This document shows, piece by piece, positions 45,866-53,773 of a DNA stretch of 60,341 nt. The DNA comes from Oscillospiraceae bacterium (GTDB lineage: Bacteria > Bacillota > Clostridia > Oscillospirales > Ruminococcaceae). Positions within the stretch are counted from its first letter, which is position 1, and every line of letters begins with the position of its first letter. Below the pieces are notes generated by a model. It was not told the origin of the DNA, made no database searches, and worked only from the letters and a program-made list of their open reading frames with translations. A program made the translations under genes and the position numbers. The stretch covers positions 1 to 60,341 of the forward strand of contig JAFRUS010000009.1 in assembly GCA_017438745.1 (NCBI GenBank), written 5' to 3'.

Positions 45866-45920
45866 CTTTTCGTAAACTCCTTTATATTTATTTGGTTTAT
45901 GTTTCGCTGATCATACCGGA

Positions 45921-47495
45921 CTATTCCGTATGGACATCCAGCTGCATTTTTTCTGCCTTTTCAATCAGCCTGATAGCATTTTTTTCTTCTTCCTTAGTCT
46001 GGGCGTCACATTTCGCCCTTACGGTATAACGCTTGCCAAGTACGCTTTCTATCGCATCACCAAGCATCGCCCTGTTTTCCTTACTGTGGAAAAGCTCAAG
46101 AAAGAAAGGATTATGTGCTATTATAAACAATCCGTCGCCGCTTACAAAAGCCTTTGAATCAATAAGGCTTGCCGAAACAGCCGGATTTGTCTCAGAAAAT
46201 TTTGCTAATACTTCAGCCCAGTTTACAACCGGTTTTACGGCGCTTTTATCCATTTTTGAAAAATCGACCTGAGGGTCTGAATGTTTCTGATAATATTCCT
46301 GACGCTTAGGTTCTTCTGAAACGGATACTTTTCCTGAGGCAAGCTTTCTTTCAAGCTCGCTTATTCTTGCCGCAAGTTCCGGTGACGGTGCGGAAGAAGT
46401 CTGTACTGTATTCTGTATTCCGGAAGCCAGACGGATGATACACATTTCGATCTCCACACGCTTGTTTACTGCACGGAGCATTTTCTCACTGCAGTCCTGA
46501 AGCGCGGAAAGTCTTGTGAATATCTCTTCAAGCTCTGTCTTCTCAGCCAGTTTCTTCAGCCGGTCAAGTTCATCCGGCATGCAGGCTACCAGTCCCGTTT
46601 CTTTCTGATCGATTTTTATAAGCATTAAATTTCTGAACTGAAATATGAGTTCCTCACAAAGTCTGGACATATCCTTGGAACCTGCATAAAGCTCATCGAT
46701 ATATGAGACAGCCTTAGCCGGATCCTTTTCCGATATAGATTCCATTATACCGAATATCTGATCGCGGCCTGCAATACCGGCAGCCATCGAAACAGTTTCC
46801 GCAGTTACATTATCTGAAAAAGCAATGCACTGGTCGAGAAGCGAAAGAGCATCTCGCATACCGCCGTCAGCTATCTTTGCAATAAGAAAAGCTGCTTCGT
46901 CATCAAGTGCTATCTTTTCCTGTGAGGCAATATATAAAAGACGCTTTGCTATGTCATCCGGAAGAATTCTTCTGAAGTCGTAGCGCTGACACCTGGAAGC
47001 TATCGTAGCCGGTACCTTGTGTATTTCAGTGGTTGCAAGAATGAACTTAACATACTCCGGCGGCTCTTCCATTATTTTCAGCAGTGCATTGAACGCATTG
47101 ACTGAAAGCATGTGTACTTCATCGATTATATATACTTTGTATTTACAGCGTTCAGGTGTGAAAACTGCACCTTCACGAAGATCTCGTATGTCATCGACGC
47201 CGTTGTTCGACGCAGCGTCGATTTCAATGATGTCGGAAAGAGCAAAATTATCAGCATCACGACAGATGTCGCATTCAAGACACGGTGCTCCGCCTGAATT
47301 ATGCTCACAGTTTATTGCCTTCGCAAAGATTCGCGCACAGGTGGTCTTGCCTGTTCCCCTTGAACCTGTAAAAAGATAGGCATGTGCCGTTTTACCGTTA
47401 ATGATCTGATTACGCAGGGTAGTAGTAATGTGCGGCTGGGATACCACATCGTCAAATGTCAGCGGTCTCCACTTTCTGTATAAAGCAGTGTACAT
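45921..47495 (-). CDS. dnaX: DNA polymerase III subunit gamma/tau
   Basis: 524 residues. Clamp-loader AAA+ protein: 'RKWRPLTFDDVVSQ', Walker A 'GSRGTGKTT', a four-Cys zinc module ('CEHNSGGAPCLECDIC'), 'IIDEVHML' (Walker B) and 'ATTEIHKVPATIASRCQRYDF' seen in parts (sensor 1 and Arg finger). The tau part after about residue 370 is short. RBS GGAAGGA. It follows the SRP RNA, the same order as in Bacillus. Confidence 0.95.
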   Translation of the reverse strand: MYTALYRKWRPLTFDDVVSQPHITTTLRNQIINGKTAHAYLFTGSRGTGKTTCARIFAKAINCEHNSGGAPCLECDICRDADNFALSDIIEIDAASNNGVDDIRDLREGAVFTPERCKYKVYIIDEVHMLSVNAFNALLKIMEEPPEYVKFILATTEIHKVPATIASRCQRYDFRRILPDDIAKRLLYIASQEKIALDDEAAFLIAKIADGGMRDALSLLDQCIAFSDNVTAETVSMAAGIAGRDQIFGIMESISEKDPAKAVSYIDELYAGSKDMSRLCEELIFQFRNLMLIKIDQKETGLVACMPDELDRLKKLAEKTELEEIFTRLSALQDCSEKMLRAVNKRVEIEMCIIRLASGIQNTVQTSSAPSPELAARISELERKLASGKVSVSEEPKRQEYYQKHSDPQVDFSKMDKSAVKPVVNWAEVLAKFSETNPAVSASLIDSKAFVSGDGLFIIAHNPFFLELFHSKENRAMLGDAIESVLGKRYTVRAKCDAQTKEEEKNAIRLIEKAEKMQLDVHTE

Positions 47496-47543
47496 CTACA
47501 TTCCTTCCCTTCGGATCATTTGCAGAAGACGATAACTCATACC

Positions 47544-47779
47544 GTCTTTTGAGGTATACTGACAACCGCAGAGCGATATTAATTGATAATAAAATCCGGA
47601 ACATAGGTGTGCAGGCTTGCTGCGGCACACAAAACGATCCGCTTAATGCTGCTCGGTTCCCCGCCTGACATGGTTCACGGTGTCTCATTGCACAGGGCCC
47701 ACACACCTATATTCCGGATAATAACTCTGTTATTGATCAGCAGTCTGAGACTTAAACCTCTGTAAAAGTCTCAAAAACT
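47544..47779 (-). ncRNA. ffs: Signal recognition particle RNA (large, Alu-containing form)
   Basis: On the reverse strand, TCCGGAATATAGGTGTG pairs with CACACCTATGTTCCGGA to form the long helix 5. The apical domain reads GTCAGG-CGG-GGAA-CCG-AGCAGC: the conserved Ffh-binding loop with a GGAA tetraloop and a compensated CGG/CCG stem. The 5' end GTTTTTGAG can pair with the 3' CTCAAAAGAC, and GAGACT/AGTCTC forms an Alu-domain stem, so this is the long Firmicutes type of about 236 nt. End points are estimated from the promoter and closing helix. It targets membrane proteins together with Ffh. Confidence 0.9.
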
Positions 47780-47785
47780 TTTATA

Positions 47786-47814
47786 ATTATAGCACATATA
47801 TTCTGAAAAATCAA
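47786..47814 (-). promoter_or_regulatory. Promoter of the SRP RNA gene
   Basis: Reverse strand TTGATT, 17 bp, TATAAT, six bases before the proposed RNA 5' end. dnaX may be co-transcribed because no strong terminator follows the RNA. Confidence 0.85.
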
Positions 47815-47870
47815 GGCTTTTAGATAAAATTTAAAAGTCCGGTATCTATATTTTTTTACAGTAAAAAGTC

Positions 47871-47899
47871 TTTACAAACGCAAAATAGTGTGCTATAAT
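47871..47899 (+). promoter_or_regulatory. Promoter of tRNA-Pro (CGG)
   Basis: TTTACA, 17 bp, TATAAT. Confidence 0.82.
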
Positions 47900-47917
47900 A
47901 TTAACTGTTGTGAATAA

Positions 47918-47991
<74 letters not shown>

Positions 47992-47998
47992 CTATGAT

Positions 47999-48040
47999 AA
48001 ACGACTCAGTAAAACGATTGTTTTACTGAGTCGTTTTTAT
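47999..48040 (+). terminator. Terminator of tRNA-Pro, facing the antitoxin gene
   Basis: AACGACTCAGTAAAAC pairs with GTTTTACTGAGTCGTT around GATT, followed by TTTAT. It can also end transcripts of the MazE-like gene arriving on the minus strand. Confidence 0.88.
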
Positions 48041-48057
48041 TTATTATTCTGAACAGT

Positions 48058-48306
48058 TTATTCACCTGCTTCTCCCCAGGAAGAATCACCCCAGTCTATT
48101 TCTTCAGGAACATAATTTCCTTCGTATCCGTCAAAAAGCTCATCTATAGTCTTTCTCTTTTTTTGTCCTGCCTGCTCGATTATAATTTTATTATCCTGAG
48201 CAATTATAACTACTTTTTCATTACTTGACCATTTTAGACTATCAAGCATATACTTCGGTAGACGGACACCCTGACTGTTGCCCCATTTCTGAATAGTTGT
48301 TGTCAT
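48058..48306 (-). CDS. AbrB/MazE-family antitoxin-like DNA-binding protein, no toxin partner
   Basis: 82 residues. The N-terminal swapped-hairpin domain 'TTTIQKWGNSQGVRLPKYMLDSL' (in parts) is the MazE-type DNA-binding fold; the acidic C-terminus (residues 55-82, 'IDELFDGYEGNYVPEEIDWGD') is the usual toxin-binding tail. AGGAGGG precedes the ATG at 48306; the longer frame to 48369 crosses the promoter. No MazF-like gene follows: the next feature is a terminator and a tRNA. It may be an orphan antitoxin. Confidence 0.8.
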   Translation of the reverse strand: MTTTIQKWGNSQGVRLPKYMLDSLKWSSNEKVVIIAQDNKIIIEQAGQKKRKTIDELFDGYEGNYVPEEIDWGDSSWGEAGE

Positions 48307-48325
48307 AAAAATCCCTCCTGTTATC

Positions 48326-48353
48326 AGTATATACCCAATAATTCTTTTGTCAA
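48326..48353 (-). promoter_or_regulatory. Promoter of the MazE-like gene
   Basis: Reverse strand TTGACA, 16 bp, TATACT. Confidence 0.65.
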
Positions 48354-48382
48354 GTTCCAACGAAATCAATATCTGATTGCTA

Positions 48383-48503
48383 TGTCACTTATCAACTGAC
48401 ATAAAAGTAATATAAACATTATTTCTATGTAAATAAAATCTATGATAACTGACAAAATAATATTATCTGTCAATTGAAAGTATACCTGATAACATGTTAT
48501 ACT
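48383..48503 (+). promoter_or_regulatory. Promoter and four-half-site operator of the ClpX-like gene
   Basis: Half-sites are TGTCA 48383, TGACA 48397, TGACA 48450 and TGTCA 48468. The promoter is TTGAAA (48474-48479), 18 bp, TATACT (48498-48503). The same quartet at identical spacing occurs at 51359-51479, with the -10 box at the same offset of 115 bp. A shared regulator, most likely the WYL protein, is inferred. Confidence 0.8.
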
Positions 48504-48551
48504 TTGATTGAAAGATAAAGTTAAATTAAGCTTCAGAAGGAGGAAGAAAAA

Positions 48552-50258
48552 ATGTATAAATTACTATTCACAGATAAACCAAAAATCTGCTGTCGCTGTG
48601 GACGTCCACTTCATGAAAATGAAATCGTTTATCGTCCGGATGAGCACAAAGATGCCGTAATATGCACAGGCTGCAATCCATCCGAGGGCATTAAATATAT
48701 CTTCCTCGACGGTATCCCTAGAGCTATTCTGGACAGATATATGTTCGGAGAGGACTTTCATTACGGATTTTATGAATTCCGCTATGTAAATGTGAAAGAA
48801 CAGAAAAAATGCGTTATATACCGCTTTTATCCACAGGGAAAAGATATCGATGAATTTATCAATACATCTGTACCTGGAAGCTATATTTTGAGATACTCTG
48901 AAGAAATTAAATTTCTTGAAGACCTTGAGTTTTTTGAACAAATTGAGTGTCTTAAAGAAATTCCATTCCTGTATTATGTAAAAGATTATGAGAACGAGAC
49001 TGAACCCAAAACTGAAATTCTTGATGCTCATGAATTTGATGATGTTCTGGAAGAATGGTTCAAAGACGATTACCAGTACTATGACAACGATGAAATTATT
49101 GAAGTGTTTTTGGAAGGCTGTTATCAGGTAAAACCTTGCTGCTTAAAAATACAAAGACAAAAACCGGAATCAAAACCAGAGGCAAAATCAAAAGAATCTT
49201 CAAGCCCGAAACCTGAGTTAAAACCCGGAGAACGCTTTTTCACACCTGAAAAGGCAAAAGATTTTCTGTGTTTCTGTCAGAAAAGAATAATCGGTCAGGG
49301 CGACGAACTGAAGAAAGCCGTCTGCCTTGTTATAAGATACATCGAAGCCGTAAAATCAGGAAACTACAGAAACAAACAGAACTGGTTTCTGACAGCTCCC
49401 AGCGGAAGCGGAAAAACTGAATTTTATCGTGCCGTAAGAGATTACTTCAAACTGAATGAAATAGATATACCTGTTCTGTTTCAGGATCTCAGCCGTATTA
49501 CACCGGAAGGCTACAGGGGTTCAAATGCAAGTGATATTCTGAATATTTTCGTCGCTAATGAATCAAACGGCGAAGGAATATTCTTTCTGGACGAAGCTGA
49601 TAAAAAATTCACACCAAGCTATACAGCTGAAGGAGACGATTTCAATGCTCAGGCACAGGCAACTCTGCTCTCATTGGTGGAGGGGTGCGACAACACATTT
49701 ACTTATCACAACAGAAAAGAACTAACAGTAGACACATCAAAAACCATGTTTGTTTTCCTCGGTGCGTATCAGAACATACGCGATATAAAAACCGGCAGAA
49801 ACGAAAAAAAGCATATCGGATTCAATGCAATACAGCAGGAGATGCAAAATGATGACTTTTACGATGTGACTATCGAAGATATGATCGAATATGGACTCAC
49901 AGAGCAGCTTGACGGAAGAATATCAACAGTCATCAACTTTCACAGGTTGTCTGAAGAAAATATGATAAACGTGATACGTGCTAAAGTGACTGAGATTGGC
50001 TCCAAAGAAAACATCAAAGTCGGAATAACTAACAGTGCATTAAATGAATTTCTTAAAATAGCCTACACCCCGACCGGAATCAGAAACATAATAAACCAGA
50101 TAAACGGACTCATCGGTGCTGCACTGGAAAAATACATTTTTGAAGACTGCTTCGATCCGCAAAAAGATAGAATACTTATTACAAGTCTTAAAAAGATAAG
50201 GATCCTGCGTTCAGAAGATGGCATTATCACACCTGCAGAAGCGATAACACTGAACTAA
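48552..50258 (+). CDS. ClpX-like AAA+ ATPase with novel N-terminal half
   Basis: 568 residues. N-terminal Cys pairs (CCRC at 13-16, CTGC at 38-41) form a zinc finger, followed by about 160 unrecognised acidic residues and a Lys/Pro/Ser linker (200-228). The AAA+ part follows ClpX: 'RIIGQGDELKKAV', Walker A 'APSGSGKT' (282-289), pore loop 'GYRG' (320-323), Walker B 'IFFLDEAD' (343-350), an 'IGF' ClpP-docking tripeptide (422-424), Arg finger 'DGRIST' (about 456) and sensor 2 'PTGIRNI'. It may unfold selected proteins for ClpP, using the new N-domain as substrate receptor. AT-rich codon use differs from flanking housekeeping genes. It is not the housekeeping ClpX, which has a short N-domain. Confidence 0.85.
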   Translation: MYKLLFTDKPKICCRCGRPLHENEIVYRPDEHKDAVICTGCNPSEGIKYIFLDGIPRAILDRYMFGEDFHYGFYEFRYVNVKEQKKCVIYRFYPQGKDIDEFINTSVPGSYILRYSEEIKFLEDLEFFEQIECLKEIPFLYYVKDYENETEPKTEILDAHEFDDVLEEWFKDDYQYYDNDEIIEVFLEGCYQVKPCCLKIQRQKPESKPEAKSKESSSPKPELKPGERFFTPEKAKDFLCFCQKRIIGQGDELKKAVCLVIRYIEAVKSGNYRNKQNWFLTAPSGSGKTEFYRAVRDYFKLNEIDIPVLFQDLSRITPEGYRGSNASDILNIFVANESNGEGIFFLDEADKKFTPSYTAEGDDFNAQAQATLLSLVEGCDNTFTYHNRKELTVDTSKTMFVFLGAYQNIRDIKTGRNEKKHIGFNAIQQEMQNDDFYDVTIEDMIEYGLTEQLDGRISTVINFHRLSEENMINVIRAKVTEIGSKENIKVGITNSALNEFLKIAYTPTGIRNIINQINGLIGAALEKYIFEDCFDPQKDRILITSLKKIRILRSEDGIITPAEAITLN

Positions 50259-50345
50259 ACGGAGTGCCCGCTTCTCTGATACTGCAGAATGAAAAGCCTG
50301 TGAAACTCTTCCCGAACACCTGAACCAGTATTGATCAGTATGTTC

Positions 50346-51335
50346 TTAGGTATACCGTTCCATTGATCTTCTGAATTCATTCATAAACAATTCTCTCAGA
50401 GATTCCGGAGAAATTATCTCCGCTTCCCCGCCGAATGAAAAGAAATAGTTTCTGATGTGATAATGCGCACAGTCAAAGGTAAGTTCATAGAATTCTTCAC
50501 CGTTTAAAACGATCTTCTCAGGAGCAGTAACAGGAATAGGTCTCTGGTGAGATACTTTTCTCAGATACAGGATCTCATATCCTTTCTTTGTTAATCTCAC
50601 CACAGATCTTTCTGTTTCCTTTCCGTCTAAATTCTTTTTCTCAATGTATGCACTGCCGATCCTGTCATTTAACTCTTTCAGATCTATAATCTCTTTATAA
50701 GAAATCTCGAATTTCCTATGCCTTGATCTGCATTCCGTGATACGGCTTATTTTAAATCCATAGCTTTCAAAATCATCTTTACTGCCCTTGGGTCTTGAAT
50801 AACCAATAAGATAATACGACAATGTGTTTTCGTCTATTCTGATATCAACCGGTTTGAGCTCATATTCTTTTCCGGATGTCATTTTTACTATAAGGATCTC
50901 GCCGTTTTCCATAACCTTTTTCAAAGTCTCAAATTTATCATAGCAGTAGATCCTTTCACGTTCGGAAAGAGGAAGCAAAGTAAACTGCTCCAGCAAATAT
51001 GTTATCAGTTTACGTTTTTTAAAATTCTCATCAGATGAGAAATCAAACTCCAGTAATTTATCTGTCAGCTGTCTTGTAAAGCTGATACGATCGTCCGCTG
51101 CGTATTCGTCATGCTCTTTGTTGGTGAAAGACTCAGCAACAGCACCTTCAAATGCTTCAAGAAAGTTTTCCTGAGCATAGCACATATAATTGACAAGTAT
51201 CCTGCAGATAAAACCATTACTGAACCTTTCAGTATACTTCTCCTCAAATCTTATGTGATCTTTCTGAAGCCGCCTGTATGTGCCGTAACTCATATCATAC
51301 CGCGACAGAGTTCCTGTATCGAACATTTCACTCAT
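50346..51335 (-). CDS. WYL-domain transcriptional regulator
   Basis: 329 residues. The centre holds a WYL domain ('NGEILIVKMTSGKEYELKPVDIR', read in parts, and 'LSYYLIGYSRP'), a ligand-sensing fold common in regulators of defence and DNA-damage genes. The C-terminal 'GGEAEIISPESLRELFMNEF' resembles the WCX extension. The N-terminal 110 residues are helical and show no clear helix-turn-helix. GGGAGG precedes the ATG at 51335. It is divergent from the PHP gene and convergent to the ClpX-like gene, and its own promoter lies among the TGACA half-sites, which suggests autoregulation. Confidence 0.82.
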   Translation of the reverse strand: MSEMFDTGTLSRYDMSYGTYRRLQKDHIRFEEKYTERFSNGFICRILVNYMCYAQENFLEAFEGAVAESFTNKEHDEYAADDRISFTRQLTDKLLEFDFSSDENFKKRKLITYLLEQFTLLPLSERERIYCYDKFETLKKVMENGEILIVKMTSGKEYELKPVDIRIDENTLSYYLIGYSRPKGSKDDFESYGFKISRITECRSRHRKFEISYKEIIDLKELNDRIGSAYIEKKNLDGKETERSVVRLTKKGYEILYLRKVSHQRPIPVTAPEKIVLNGEEFYELTFDCAHYHIRNYFFSFGGEAEIISPESLRELFMNEFRRSMERYT

Positions 51336-51358
51336 AATGTATCCTCCCGTCATAGCGT

Positions 51359-51479
51359 TGTCTGTTTTAAACTGACAATATTATAGCATGACCTATACTA
51401 TTTCGTCAATAAATTTCTGAATAGCTGACAAAATATTATTTACTGTCAATTGATAGTTTTTACAGCAATATGCTATACT
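51359..51479. promoter_or_regulatory. Divergent WYL/PHP promoters with four-half-site operator
   Basis: Half-sites are TGTC(T) 51359, TGACA 51373, TGACA 51426 and TGTCA 51444. The plus promoter for the PHP gene is TTGATA (51450-51455), 18 bp, TATACT (51474-51479). The minus promoter for the WYL gene is TTGACG (51404-51409), 18 bp, TATAAT (51380-51385). Spacing of half-sites equals that at 48383-48472. Confidence 0.82.
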
Positions 51480-51526
51480 ATAACTGTAAGGTAATAGTAA
51501 TAATATTTTTAAAGGAGTGTTTTATC

Positions 51527-52291
51527 ATGATCGAAAAAAAGGATATTTTAGCTGATTTACATATTCATACTATAGGTTCGGAACATGCTTATTCAACTCT
51601 GTACGAATGCATTCACTGTGCGGCTGATGCCGGATTAAAGTATATTGCCATTACAGATCATTATTATAATGACGGAACGAAACTGCATAAAATAAATGAA
51701 ATAAACAGATTTCAGTATCTTGAAAAAGAAGCTGCAAGAGCTCAGACAAAAGTGCATGTTCTTGGCGGAGCAGAATTTAATATCGGACAGAACATTGAAT
51801 CATGGGATAAACTGAAAAAATTAAGCTGGAAGATGATCGGTGTTCACGGCATGCTTCTTAATGTAAAAAAATTCAGCTATGATGATATTTACAGATTCTA
51901 TGAACAGGTCGCTGATGATATGGACTGTTTTTCACATATAGAACGCAATGTCGGAAAAATAGGCGGCTATAATGAAACAAAACTGACAGATGAGATCAAA
52001 GATTATCTGTACCGCCTTGTAACACTGGCAAAGGAAAAGAATGTTGTACTTGAGGTAAATGAATCTACCCTGTATGCTGACGAGCCCGGAGATTTTGAAA
52101 GAATGAAATTCTGGCTTAACTACGCTAAATCAAACGGAAATCTTATTTCACTGGGAAGTGACTCACATTACTGCGAATTAATAGGAAAATTTGAAAGAGC
52201 ACTGGATTTACTGAATGCTATCGATTTTTCTAAAGACAGAATAGTGAATTGTAATCCGGATTTACTGGAGAAGTACTGGTTAGTTCATTAA
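51527..52291 (+). CDS. PHP-domain phosphoesterase
   Basis: 254 residues. Metal-binding motifs of the PHP superfamily in order: 'DLHIHTIGSEHAYST', 'ITDHYY', 'GAEFNI', 'HIERN', 'LEVNES' and 'LGSDSHY'. Closest in layout to YcdX-type or histidinol-phosphatase-like single-domain PHP enzymes, which hydrolyse phosphoesters with a trinuclear metal site. Substrate unknown. RBS AAAGGAG before the ATG at 51527. It is co-oriented with the zeta-like gene 93 bp downstream and is controlled by the half-site quartet. Confidence 0.85.
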   Translation: MIEKKDILADLHIHTIGSEHAYSTLYECIHCAADAGLKYIAITDHYYNDGTKLHKINEINRFQYLEKEAARAQTKVHVLGGAEFNIGQNIESWDKLKKLSWKMIGVHGMLLNVKKFSYDDIYRFYEQVADDMDCFSHIERNVGKIGGYNETKLTDEIKDYLYRLVTLAKEKNVVLEVNESTLYADEPGDFERMKFWLNYAKSNGNLISLGSDSHYCELIGKFERALDLLNAIDFSKDRIVNCNPDLLEKYWLVH

Positions 52292-52384
52292 AGCGCAGAA
52301 GTTTCGATCAAATCAGTATTCCATTAGGCAAAAGTTATGAATTATACTTACGAAAGTACCTGAATTTAAAGGAGGAGAAACGAT

Positions 52385-53242
52385 ATGAAAGACTTTAATC
52401 CAAATGACAGAGCTGAGTTTTTGAATGAATATGCCGATGCAATTTTAGGACGCTATGACAGGTATTTGTTAATTCATAATATAGATATAAATGACACTGA
52501 AAATACAATAGCTCGCTGCGGAGAACGGGTAAATATGCTAAAAAGAGTATCATACTGCATAACATATGAGAATGATTTTAACGCACTCGAAAAGGAACTG
52601 GATCACTTAAAGATGATACTGCCAGACGAATATGAAACGCTTCCATATTTAGAAGATGAGATTTTTGAAAAACAATACAGAATATTAAAATCACGTATTC
52701 TTAAGAGACTCGCTCCTTCAAAAAAACCTTTTGCTACAATACTTGCAGGACAGCCTGGTACAGGAAAATATGATACTTACAATCATTATATGAACAAAAT
52801 TACTCCGAATTTCGCTTCTTTGGACTGTGACTCATATCGTAAGTATCATCCTCGGTTTGAAGAAATTTATAAAAAATATGGTGATGCAGAACGTGATCAT
52901 ACTAAAGAATATGTAACCATAGTCAATAAACGGCTTATCAGTGAGCTAGGTGCTGAAAAATACAGCATGATAATTGAAAGTACGCTCAAAGATCCGGACG
53001 CTGTACTGTCAGTATATGACCAGCTTAAACCGCTGGGATATACAGTTATTCTTGAAATCAACAGTAAATACAAGGAACTATCATGGCAAAGAATAATTGA
53101 ACGCAACGAAGAAATGAAGAAAAAAGGCGTACAACCGAAAGTAATAACCAGGGAAAGTTATGATCAGATCTGTGACAATATCTGCGACAGCCTGTCTGTA
53201 ATACATCAGTCCGGCAAAATGGATGATATCCTGATTTACTGA
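52385..53242 (+). CDS. Zeta-toxin-like kinase with altered Walker A
   Basis: 285 residues. A helical N-terminal region (about 1-110) precedes a zeta-toxin core: 'ILAGQPGTGKY' (122-129), 'DCDSYRKYHP' (147-156, substrate Asp and the R..HP signature) and 'MIIESTL' (Glu198). Zeta toxins phosphorylate UDP-GlcNAc and block wall synthesis. The Ser/Thr after the P-loop Lys is Tyr129 here, which may weaken nucleotide binding. No epsilon-type antitoxin is adjacent; the N-terminal region might be an intramolecular one. RBS AAAGGAGGAG. Likely in an operon with the PHP gene. Confidence 0.8.
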   Translation: MKDFNPNDRAEFLNEYADAILGRYDRYLLIHNIDINDTENTIARCGERVNMLKRVSYCITYENDFNALEKELDHLKMILPDEYETLPYLEDEIFEKQYRILKSRILKRLAPSKKPFATILAGQPGTGKYDTYNHYMNKITPNFASLDCDSYRKYHPRFEEIYKKYGDAERDHTKEYVTIVNKRLISELGAEKYSMIIESTLKDPDAVLSVYDQLKPLGYTVILEINSKYKELSWQRIIERNEEMKKKGVQPKVITRESYDQICDNICDSLSVIHQSGKMDDILIY

Positions 53243-53301
53243 ATAATCAGAAAACCGCTTTCAGCTAATCAGCACAGGATAATAAAATAGTATAAATTTT
53301 T

Positions 53302-53336
53302 GACACACAGCTTTTAAAAGTTGTGTGTTATTTTTT
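53302..53336 (+). terminator. Terminator of the PHP-zeta operon
   Basis: ACACACAGCTTTT pairs with AAAAGTTGTGTGT (two mismatched positions), then TATTTTTTATA. Confidence 0.8.
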
Positions 53337-53579
53337 ATACAATAATCAGATATTGCTATAAAGAGAAAACGTTTTCTTTATCATTTTATGTGATGCATTT
53401 GTACTCATTTTTGTAAAGTTAAAATGTATGTACGATGTGATTGTTTTGTTTACTTCATAGCAAAATATGAGCAGAGCAACATTGTATTATAATTACTGTC
53501 TTATACATTTAAGAGTAATCTGACCACAATAGAGAATAAAATTTATTTAGTTTGATAATAATTTTAATTTCGAAAATCC
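53337..53579. other. Non-coding AT-rich stretch with a 14-bp palindrome
   Basis: AGAAAACGTTTTCT (53364-53377) is a perfect palindrome like LacI/GalR-type operators, about 200 bp upstream of the peptidase promoter. Nothing else is recognised in this very AT-rich DNA. Confidence 0.5.
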
Positions 53580-53608
53580 TTGAAACGAAGATAATAAAAT
53601 GGTATAAT
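53580..53608 (+). promoter_or_regulatory. Promoter of the dockerin peptidase gene
   Basis: TTGAAA, 17 bp, TATAAT; the leader is about 160 nt. Confidence 0.75.
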
Positions 53609-53773
53609 TTATTCAGACAATTTTTTAATTTATTTATTCAAAACGTTACTTTGCACATTTTCTCTTCATACACACTCAAATCTCATGATAAAGTTTCTTA
53701 AAAAAATTGTCGTTAAGATGATATTCGGGAACATTTACACTATTTATCTATGATTGATTTTGAGGAGTTTATG

